DNA of 21,393 nt from REEB481 sp044360435 (lineage in GTDB: Bacteria > Bacteroidota > Bacteroidia > NS11-12g > UBA955), in the NCBI GenBank assembly GCA_044360435.1, contig JBIKKI010000029.1:1-21393 (forward strand). Reading direction: 5' to 3'. Both the position numbers and the translations under genes were made by a program. This document shows, piece after piece, positions 16,304 to 21,393 of this stretch (position 1 is the first letter of the stretch; the number at the start of each line of letters is the position of its first letter). The notes beneath the pieces were generated by a model that searched no databases, had not been told where the DNA came from, and saw only the letters and a list, made by a program, of their open reading frames with translations.

Positions 16304-16398
16304 CGTATCATAATCAAATCTAAACGTATCATAGCGTATCATTTGTATTTTGCGTTTTCACATCTTAATCGTATCTTAGCGTATCATAACGTATCATA
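16304..16398 (+). promoter_or_regulatory. Six CGTATCATA iterons upstream of fic
   Basis: The 9-mer CGTATCATA or a close variant begins at 16304, 16325, 16335, 16370 (CGTATCTTA), 16380 and 16390; the third has CGTATCATT. Start-to-start steps are 21, 10, 35, 10 and 10 bases. Most steps are near whole helical turns, so bound proteins would line up on one face of the DNA. The last iteron ends one base before the fic ATG. The two groups of three flank a short TTGTATTTTGCG segment that could hold the promoter. This fits an autoregulatory operator for a protein with a winged helix, such as the Fic protein that follows. The bound protein is inferred. Confidence 0.6.
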
Positions 16399-17439
16399 AT
16401 GGACAACGGGGTATATAATTTTAAACTGCAAATTGATTGGAAGCTGATTAACTTAATCAGTGAAATAGACCGTTTTGATGCAAATTGGACAGCTATTGAA
16501 CGCCGCGAAGGACAAAGCCTCAAAGAGTTGAAAAGCATTGCTACCGTGCGAAGCGTAGGGGCTTCTAACCGTATTGAAGGCAACAGAATGAGCGATGAAG
16601 AAGTTGATGTTTTGCTTCAAAAAAATGATATTACCAAGCTTACGGACAGAGATTCGCAGGAAGTAGTCGGTTATTTTGAAGTACTGGACTTGATTTCGGC
16701 TTCTTATGAAAACATCAGTGTTACCGAAAGCCATATCAAAAGTTTGCATCATAGTTTGATGAAATACAGTGCCAAAGACGAATGGCATAAAGGCAATTAT
16801 AAGCTGCATAATAATGCGGTTGAAGCCTCATTACCTGACGGCACAAAACAAATCATTTTTCAAACCACCGAATCGGGATTTGCCACCGAAGATTCTATGA
16901 GGGCTTTGCTCCATTGGTATAATTCCGAAACGGAAGTGCACACGTTAATCAAAGTAGCGTCTTTTGTCTATGATTTTTTGAGTGTTCACCCTTTCCAAGA
17001 CGGAAATGGCAGGTTAAGCCGTTTGATTTCAACGCTTTTGCTGCTCAAAAACGGATACAAATGGATACAATACGTGAGTTTTGAACACGAAATAGAAAAT
17101 CGGAAAAACGAATATTATCAGGTGCTTAGAAGTTGTCAGGCACAACGCCCAAACGAAGATGTAACCGTTTGGATACAGTTCTTTTTGAATTGCTTGTCAA
17201 ATATCCAATCGCAACTGCTATCGAAATTGCAAAAAAGTGGAATGGAAACACAGCTTTCGCCCAAAGAAAAATCAATTTATACCATTATTCAAAACCGTCC
17301 GAACATCCAGTCGGGAGAAATTGCCGTAAAGTTGGCCATACCTGCACCAACCGTAAAACGCATTTTGTCAGAATTGCTCAACAAAGGAGTAATTGAAAAA
17401 CAAGGAAACGGACGCAATGTGAGTTACACGATAAAATAA
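16399..17439 (+). CDS. Class II Fic family protein with C-terminal winged helix
   Basis: This 346-residue cytosolic protein is predicted to transfer AMP (or another NMP) to a protein hydroxyl. The catalytic loop HPFQDGNGRLSR is complete at 197-208 (His197, Asp201, Asn203, Arg205, Arg208). The inhibitory helix motif [S/T]xxxE[G/N] is present before it as SNRIEG (Ser56, Glu60), which makes this a class II Fic whose own N-terminus blocks ATP binding. About residues 283-346 form a winged helix (SGEIAVKLAIPAPTVKRILSELLNKGVIEKQ) that could bind DNA. It starts at the ATG directly after the last iteron. The gene is AT-richer than the core and sits between two direct repeats, so it is probably horizontally acquired. 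No separate antitoxin gene is adjacent. Confidence 0.9.
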   Translation: MDNGVYNFKLQIDWKLINLISEIDRFDANWTAIERREGQSLKELKSIATVRSVGASNRIEGNRMSDEEVDVLLQKNDITKLTDRDSQEVVGYFEVLDLISASYENISVTESHIKSLHHSLMKYSAKDEWHKGNYKLHNNAVEASLPDGTKQIIFQTTESGFATEDSMRALLHWYNSETEVHTLIKVASFVYDFLSVHPFQDGNGRLSRLISTLLLLKNGYKWIQYVSFEHEIENRKNEYYQVLRSCQAQRPNEDVTVWIQFFLNCLSNIQSQLLSKLQKSGMETQLSPKEKSIYTIIQNRPNIQSGEIAVKLAIPAPTVKRILSELLNKGVIEKQGNGRNVSYTIK

Positions 17440-17513
17440 CAATGAAATTCATAGAATCAATGCCCCGCCACCTGGCCAATCTACAAACCCTTACCAAGCC
17501 CCATCAACCTTTT

Positions 17514-17521
17514 TATCTTTG
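17514..17521 (+). promoter_or_regulatory. -7 box before the second copy of the duplicated small gene
   Basis: TATCTTTG matches TAnnTTTG and stands only six bases before the ATG at 17527. With a start about seven bases downstream, the mRNA would be nearly leaderless. TTA at 17491-17493 is a weak -33 candidate at a 20-base spacing. Confidence 0.4.
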
Positions 17522-17526
17522 CTTTC

Positions 17527-17892
17527 ATGGCAGAATCAGAGGTGTTTCAGAATGTTCGGCGGACTGCCTTGGTCCTGACGCCAAAACAAGCGCTTTACGA
17601 CTGGGTAAACAGCATTGAGCCCATAGACCCCAAAGAACTCGGTCCAATCATAGGTGAACCCGACGTGTATCTGCTGCCGGACTTCGAGACCACAGAACAA
17701 ATGGAACGCTGGTTGAGAAAACACTTTGACTGGTTCTTTTGCGAGCAGCTCAACAACTGGTGCATTGACGAGGATCTTTGGGTGCAAAACCGGACATTCA
17801 AATTGTTTAAACAATGGTTTGACTATTCACTGCATACCATGGTCTGGGACAGCCAAAAAGGACCCATTGAGAAAATAGCGGAAAACGACTGA
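17527..17892 (+). CDS. Small conserved protein of unknown function, copy 2
   Basis: This 121-residue protein is a paralogue of the product at 15770-16129 and keeps what I take as the original start (MAESEVFQNVRR). Key blocks are EPDVYLLPDFETTEQMERWL, DWFFCEQLNNW, WVQNRTFKLFKQWFDYSLHTMVWD and a short acidic end. It is acidic, soluble and unlike any toxin, antitoxin or enzyme I can name. It is followed by the IS21-like relic rather than by a partner gene. Since a Fic gene lies between the two copies, a functional link is conceivable, but the duplication explains the arrangement just as well. Confidence 0.7.
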   Translation: MAESEVFQNVRRTALVLTPKQALYDWVNSIEPIDPKELGPIIGEPDVYLLPDFETTEQMERWLRKHFDWFFCEQLNNWCIDEDLWVQNRTFKLFKQWFDYSLHTMVWDSQKGPIEKIAEND

Positions 17893-17959
17893 TGTCGAAC
17901 GGCGGTCTGTTGCGCCAATTGAAATAAGGAAGATGATACTGCGGAATCCGCCGCTGAAA

Positions 17960-18004
17960 GGTGGGGTCAGTTTTCCGGAATGGGGGGATCAATATCGCCG
18001 GAAT
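17960..18004 (+). mobile_element. IS21-family-like terminal relic, copy 2
   Basis: Two tandem terminal-repeat-like units of about 22 bases, each with GGGG..TCA followed by CCGGAAT, carry no transposase gene. This copy is less drifted than the one at 16197-16241 and lies 20 bases before gene-end fragment A. Confidence 0.5.
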
Positions 18005-18024
18005 ACAAATGATGATGCTATAGC

Positions 18025-18099
18025 CCTCACCATATCAACTGCAGCACCCCGTTCACCTGTTTCCCATTCGTCTCGCGGCGCGCCCTGCGGTATTGGTAT
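18025..18099 (-). pseudogene. Gene-end fragment A (3' end of a minus-strand gene)
   Basis: Read on the minus strand this gives YQYRRARRETNGKQVNGVLQ followed by LIW and a TGA stop. It matches fragments B (20026-20100) and C (21301-21375) with about eleven mismatches in 75 bases. An in-frame TAG about five codons further upstream shows that no gene body is attached. The codon-wise pattern of changes (conserved ARR, KQVNGV, QLI and stop) indicates that it was once coding. Confidence 0.7.
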
Positions 18100-18329
18100 A
18101 CGTCTGGCTAAAAGTAAAAGCACCATCAAAACCAACTAACTATTGAACATGGGAGAATGGTAACACCATGAGTAACTTGGCTGCGACGAAGACATGAAGA
18201 GCCGCACTTCGAGAAGAGTTCTGTACAATGATGAAGCGAGGGCCTCAGGAGCGGTTCCCTGCGAAGACAGGGACTTGCACCTTTGTGTTTCCATTTGAAT
18301 AAGAAAAGATTTAATAAAACTAAATAATA
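18100..18329. other. Unassigned stretch before the rhomboid gene
   Basis: I see no convincing gene in these 230 bases. About 18140-18295 is GC-richer than the gene that follows and contains a perfect 6-bp stem with a 6-base loop (TCCCTG-CGAAGA-CAGGGA, 18256-18273). The minus strand next to it reads GGTGCAAGTCCCTG, a string that recalls structured RNAs such as group II intron domain I, but no intron domain V or reverse transcriptase is visible. It may be the relic of a mobile element. From 18296 the sequence turns AT-rich and leads into the rhomboid start. Confidence 0.35.
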
Positions 18330-19877
18330 TTGGAAACCTACATTCTAAAACTAAGACATATACTTCCTGCATTTTTGGCTGTAACATTTGGGACAGTATT
18401 TGGACTTGGATTCATTCGATGGTTTTTTTGCTTACAATACTCCATTATTGACATTAAAGAGGAAGTCTGGAATTTGTGGCTTCCTATAGTGTTTCCATGG
18501 ATTCCAACAATCATTTGGTTAAGACCGAGATTCAGAATTTTAACTTTCAAGTCCAACAACGACAATGGACGGGTATTCTTCCTATTTATCTCTTGGGGTA
18601 TGATAGCGGCAATGACCTTCAACACTCAAGCATACCTGACAACAGCTACAGGTGATATTCAAGCGTTGTCGAACATTCAAGAAATAGACAAGAAGGAGAA
18701 AGCACGATACTATAAATTGACCAAATTCGCAGTTGCACCTTATTATGTAGGTTCATACACAGACTTCAGCACAAGTGGAAGACGCAATCAATACTTAACC
18801 TTTAAAATATACTTCGTTCTTCCTATCCTCAAGGACACAACAGAAACTATTACACCTAGACATAAATATTGGCATGGTCTAAATTTCAAACAACAAATAA
18901 GTAATAAAATAAGTGCCGAAGAGAAAGAGGACAAATATCAAGCTTTCTATAATGCATGCCTTGAAAGAATGAATAAATATAATTATCATTCTTTAGACCA
19001 TTTTGAACGTAAACCTAATTCAGATGACAGAGCGAATTACTTTAAAGCCATTGAAGCAATAACGAAAGAAACGGCCGAGGATAGTCTTGTAGTTCTTGAG
19101 CCAAAACCTGAAAAATATGAGGATCGAAACGGAAATAAGCTTGCATGGATTTTTGGTTCTTTTGGGATAGGACTTGCTGTTTTATTGTTCTTTCTGATTT
19201 GGACAGGTTATAGCAAAATGGAGTTAAGAAGATTCTTAACAGGAAAGAAACCAAAACAAGACGACTTAGCTCATGTGCTCAATTTTCTCATCCCCAAAGA
19301 CAGCCATTTTGCGACTTCAATAATTTTAGACCTAAATATGATCGTTTTTCTAATCTTGATCATTTCAGGGGTTCACATGATTTCTCCAAGTGGAATGGAT
19401 TTGCTTCAATGGGGTGCGAACAGGCGATTTGAAACAACAAGTGGCGAATGGTGGAGACTATTGTCAAGTGTGTTTTTACACGGTGGCATTATGCATCTGT
19501 TTCTGAATCTTTCAGGCCTGGTTATGGCGGCTATATTCGTTGAGCCATTACTTGGTCGCAAAAATTACTTCATTTTATATATTTTATCAGGAATTTGTGG
19601 AAGCCTTGCAAGTATATGGTGGTATCCAAATACAATTAGTGTAGGTGCATCAGGTGCAATTATGGGGCTTTACGGCGCAATACTTGGACTGCTCATGACA
19701 AACGCTATTCCTAAGGAGGGTAAGAAAGGGATATTTGGCATGATTGGGATTTATGTTGGCATAAACTTACTTTGGGGATTAGCCGGAGGTATTGATAATG
19801 CCGCACATATCGGTGGGCTTTTAAGTGGAGCTCTTTTCGGATTAGTTCTATACAAACGTGACCATTTAAATAAATAA
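18330..19877 (+). CDS. Rhomboid family intramembrane serine protease with long N-terminal extension
   Basis: The C-terminal 190 residues form a rhomboid core: EWWRLLSSVFLHGG (373-386), HLFLN (389-393), the nucleophile motif GASGAIMGLYGA (439-450, Ser441) and AAHIGGLLSGALFG (491-504, His493), which completes the Ser-His dyad. Before it stands an unusual region of about 330 residues: two or three N-terminal helices (about 11-100), a soluble part of about 170 residues rich in Lys, Glu and Tyr, and one more helix (271-292). The likely start is TTG 18330, since stop codons lie just upstream in frame and no ATG fits before the first helix. The gene is the most AT-rich of the window and lies alone between gene-end fragments A and B. 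The substrate is unknown. Confidence 0.85.
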   Translation: METYILKLRHILPAFLAVTFGTVFGLGFIRWFFCLQYSIIDIKEEVWNLWLPIVFPWIPTIIWLRPRFRILTFKSNNDNGRVFFLFISWGMIAAMTFNTQAYLTTATGDIQALSNIQEIDKKEKARYYKLTKFAVAPYYVGSYTDFSTSGRRNQYLTFKIYFVLPILKDTTETITPRHKYWHGLNFKQQISNKISAEEKEDKYQAFYNACLERMNKYNYHSLDHFERKPNSDDRANYFKAIEAITKETAEDSLVVLEPKPEKYEDRNGNKLAWIFGSFGIGLAVLLFFLIWTGYSKMELRRFLTGKKPKQDDLAHVLNFLIPKDSHFATSIILDLNMIVFLILIISGVHMISPSGMDLLQWGANRRFETTSGEWWRLLSSVFLHGGIMHLFLNLSGLVMAAIFVEPLLGRKNYFILYILSGICGSLASIWWYPNTISVGASGAIMGLYGAILGLLMTNAIPKEGKKGIFGMIGIYVGINLLWGLAGGIDNAAHIGGLLSGALFGLVLYKRDHLNK

Positions 19878-20025
19878 TACAATATACTGCAGGACACATG
19901 CAACCCATCACCGCGAAAACCGAGAGGTTCCTACCCACTGCATGCTCCCGTCATTTCTGACGCTGGTCAAGATTTACCCTTCCCAAAACCGACTGTTTGC
20001 CGGAATTCAATGAAGGAATGATTAT
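19878..20025. other. Non-coding spacer behind the rhomboid gene
   Basis: No gene is supported here. The base composition returns to that of the GC-richer core soon after the rhomboid stop, which marks the edge of the AT-rich module. A small perfect hairpin (CGTCA-TTTC-TGACG, 19949-19962) lacks a following T run and is not a clear terminator. The last bases, from GCCGGAAT to fragment B, loosely resemble those before fragment A. Confidence 0.4.
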
Positions 20026-20100
20026 CCTCACCTAATCAACTGCACCACCCCGTTCACCTGTTTCCGATCCGTGTCACGGCGCGCCCAGCGGTAATGGAAC
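20026..20100 (-). pseudogene. Gene-end fragment B (identical to fragment C)
   Basis: These 75 bases are identical to 21301-21375. On the minus strand they read FHYRWARRDTDRKQVNGVVQ, then LIR and TGA. The match stops sharply after GGAAC on the right, where the sequence switches to the regulatory region of the Fic gene. The minus-strand frame runs on for about 38 codons past this point, but these have no relation to the codons upstream of fragment C, so this is a detached end, not a gene. Confidence 0.85.
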
Positions 20101-20122
20101 TCCGGCTTTCCCCAACCAGCAG

Positions 20123-20163
20123 ATTTGCGGAGATTAAGCGCTTTATTCGCCGCAAATATGCGG
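20123..20163. promoter_or_regulatory. Nested dyad upstream of the second fic gene
   Basis: An inverted repeat ATTTGCGG (20123-20130) and CCGCAAAT (20150-20157) surrounds a perfect palindrome AAGCGCTT (20136-20143) with almost the same centre. The right arm is also half of a second palindrome, CCGCA-AATA-TGCGG (20150-20163). It ends 39 bases before the proposed GTG start of fic. The symmetry fits a binding site for a dimeric regulator or a recombinase site. No protein is known to bind it. Confidence 0.45.
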
Positions 20164-20202
20164 TGATTGTTTCCTATATTTGGAGCAGGAGCGACTTCAG
20201 AA

Positions 20203-21297
20203 GTGGGAAAATACATTTATGAACATGAGCAATGGCCGCACTTTACCTGGCGTGAGGTGGATATCAATGCCCTTTTTGGGGCAGTCCGCCACCTCCAGGG
20301 GAAAATACTGGCCCACATGAGCTCCCTGGGTTTTGCAGGCAAGGAAGAAGCAACGCTCAACAACCTGACACTTGATGTGGTCACTTCCTCAGAAATTGAA
20401 GGGGAAAAACTCAACTACGCACAAGTTCGATCATCCATAGCCAGACAATTGGGGATCAATATAGCCGGATTGGTTCCCTCCAGCCGAAACGTAGAAGGTG
20501 TGGTATCCATGATGCTCGACGCCACCCGAAACCACAACAAGCCCCTGACCCATAAACGCCTCTTTGGTTGGCACGCAGCATTGTTTCCAACCGGCTACAG
20601 CGGAATGCAAAAGATAGCCGTGGGATGCTATCGCTCCGGTGAGATGCAGATCGTTTCAGGAGCTTTCGGAAATGAAAAAGTTCATTACGAAGCCATTCCT
20701 GCGCATAAGGTTAAAGCAGAAATGGATGCCTTTTTAACATGGTTCAACAACCATGATTCAATAGACCCTGTGCTTAAATCCGCCATCGCCCACTTTTGGT
20801 TTATCATCATCCACCCCTTTGACGACGGGAACGGACGGATGGCCAGAGCCATTTCTGATTTAATGCTTGCCCGCGCCGACCAAACCAGTGAACGATACTA
20901 CAGCATGTCGAGCCAGATATTGCAGGAGCGGAAAAAGTACTACGCTGTTTTACAGAGCGTACAGCACAGCACAGGCGATATTACCGAGTGGCTGAATTGG
21001 TTTCTGCTTTGCCTCAAGAATGCGCTGCTGGCCACAGAGATGATGCTTCAAAACACATTGCGTAAAGCAGCGTTTTGGAAGCTACACGAACACACGACTT
21101 TAAACGCCCGACAAAGAATGCTCATCAACAAACTCTTAGACGGATTTGATGGGAAACTGCAATCGTCAAAGTGGGCTAAAATCGCCAAATGTTCTCCCGA
21201 CACTGCCTTGAGAGATATCAAAGACTTGTTGGACAAAGGAATTTTGAGGCAGGAAGATGCCGGCGGAAGAAGCACAAACTACGAACTGACATTTTAA
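20203..21297 (+). CDS. Class II Fic family protein with DUF4172 N-terminus
   Basis: From GTG 20203 the protein has 364 residues, the usual length for this family, and starts GKYIYEHEQWPHFTW as DUF4172 proteins do. An in-frame TTG at 20167 would add 12 residues overlapping the dyad. The inhibitory motif is SSEIEG (Ser62, Glu66), in the context TLDVVTSSEIEGEKLN. The Fic core has HPFDDGNGRMAR at 204-215 with all catalytic residues, and MQKIAVGCYRSGEMQIVSG before it contains the flap region. The C-terminal 65 residues (WAKIAKCSPDTALRDIKDLLDKGIL) form a winged helix. Predicted activity is AMP transfer to an unknown target, self-inhibited by its N-terminus. It is the only gene between fragments B and C and belongs to a different Fic subfamily from the one at 16399. 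Confidence 0.9.
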   Translation: MGKYIYEHEQWPHFTWREVDINALFGAVRHLQGKILAHMSSLGFAGKEEATLNNLTLDVVTSSEIEGEKLNYAQVRSSIARQLGINIAGLVPSSRNVEGVVSMMLDATRNHNKPLTHKRLFGWHAALFPTGYSGMQKIAVGCYRSGEMQIVSGAFGNEKVHYEAIPAHKVKAEMDAFLTWFNNHDSIDPVLKSAIAHFWFIIIHPFDDGNGRMARAISDLMLARADQTSERYYSMSSQILQERKKYYAVLQSVQHSTGDITEWLNWFLLCLKNALLATEMMLQNTLRKAAFWKLHEHTTLNARQRMLINKLLDGFDGKLQSSKWAKIAKCSPDTALRDIKDLLDKGILRQEDAGGRSTNYELTF

Positions 21298-21300
21298 ATC

Positions 21301-21375
21301 CCTCACCTAATCAACTGCACCACCCCGTTCACCTGTTTCCGATCCGTGTCACGGCGCGCCCAGCGGTAATGGAAC
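21301..21375 (-). repeat. Copy C of the 75-bp gene-end repeat
   Basis: This is identical base for base to 20026-20100 and lies in the same orientation, with a repeat-to-repeat distance of 1,275 bases. It begins three bases after the fic stop codon, so the fic gene fills nearly the whole space between B and C. Confidence 0.95.
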
Positions 21376-21393
21376 ACGAAATAATACGTACCT
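21303..21393 (-). CDS. C-terminal end of a minus-strand gene (partial, runs out of the window)
   Basis: The last 29 codons and the TGA stop of a minus-strand gene are visible: GTYYFVFHYRWARRDTDRKQ then VNGVVQLIR. The segment YYFVFHYRWARRD has the look of the final strand of a fibronectin type III-like or similar beta-sandwich domain, which is only a guess. It is the only one of the three copies whose frame is open to the window edge with plausible coding sequence, so I take it as the live gene from which fragments A and B derive or which they resemble. Confidence 0.55.
   Translation of the reverse strand, partial: GTYYFVFHYRWARRDTDRKQVNGVVQLIR

Larger units (their letters stand above)
17483..18006 (+). 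repeat. Direct repeat R, copy 2
   Basis: This is the second copy of the segment described at 15711-16243, in the same orientation and 1,772 bases further on. It keeps the ATG of the small gene and the more intact IS21-like relic (GGTGGGGTCAGTTTTCCGGAAT then GGGGGGATCAATATCGCCGGAAT). Confidence 0.9.

Noticed and set aside
16304..16398. Short CRISPR array
   Set aside because: The repeats are only 9 bases, and the steps of 10, 21 and 35 bases leave no regular spacers. No cas gene is present.
16365..16583. Minus-strand open frame beginning in the iterons
   Set aside because: It is antisense to the Fic start and its first residues (IRYDTLRYD) merely reflect the iteron repeats.
20028..20216. Minus-strand open frame of 62 codons as a gene
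   Set aside because: Only its last 24 codons match fragment C; the rest is the complement of the fic control region. It is a chance extension of a detached gene end.
20026..21375. Integron gene cassette flanked by attC sites
   Set aside because: The 75-bp repeats lack the paired RYYYAAC / GTTRRRY core sites and the imperfect palindrome of attC, and they encode a conserved protein end. No integron integrase is seen.

Overview
This window looks like chromosomal DNA of a free-living Bacteroidota bacterium. The evidence is several promoters that fit the Bacteroidota -7 box TAnnTTTG, few Shine-Dalgarno sites, secreted and outer-membrane proteins of types common in that phylum (a DUF2490 family protein, TPR lipid-envelope style proteins), and a contractile-injection-system domain fragment. 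I cannot place it to genus. The first 15.5 kb is moderately GC-rich and compact. From about 15.7 kb to the end the DNA is a mosaic of AT-richer genes, duplicated segments and gene fragments.

Positions 1-6750: after the tail of a plus-strand outer-membrane beta-barrel gene comes a minus-strand surface-polysaccharide and envelope block. In transcription order it holds a left-handed beta-helix sugar acyltransferase, galE, a YwaF/TIGR02206 membrane protein, a family 2 glycosyltransferase, a secreted TPR protein (with its own clear promoter) and an ArnT-like GT-C glycosyltransferase. Several junctions touch or overlap (TGA next to ATG, TGATG). Positions 6880-9282: a divergent plus-strand pair encodes a SulP anion transporter and an overlapping DUF2490 outer-membrane protein. 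Positions 9301-13148: minus-strand housekeeping genes, an ABC-F ATPase, and a tightly overlapped ruvX - def - UbiA-like prenyltransferase operon.

Positions 13222-15568: small accessory genes. These are a membrane protein, a stand-alone C-terminal domain of a contractile injection system tape-measure protein (probably a remnant of a lost locus), a secreted protein made of six 19-residue repeats, and a secreted DUF1566-type protein.

Positions 15711-21393 form the most interesting part, an island built of cassettes. Two copies of a roughly 530-bp segment, each carrying a small conserved gene and an IS21-like terminal relic, flank a class II Fic gene. That Fic gene has six CGTATCATA iterons right up to its start codon. 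Next come three copies (A, B, C) of the 3' end of one minus-strand gene. They separate a rhomboid protease module (A to B) from a second class II Fic gene with a DUF4172 N-terminus (B to C). B and C are identical over 75 bp. C is joined to what looks like the live gene running out of the window. The layout suggests repeated insertion of genes behind the 3' end of a resident gene, each event leaving a copy of that end behind.
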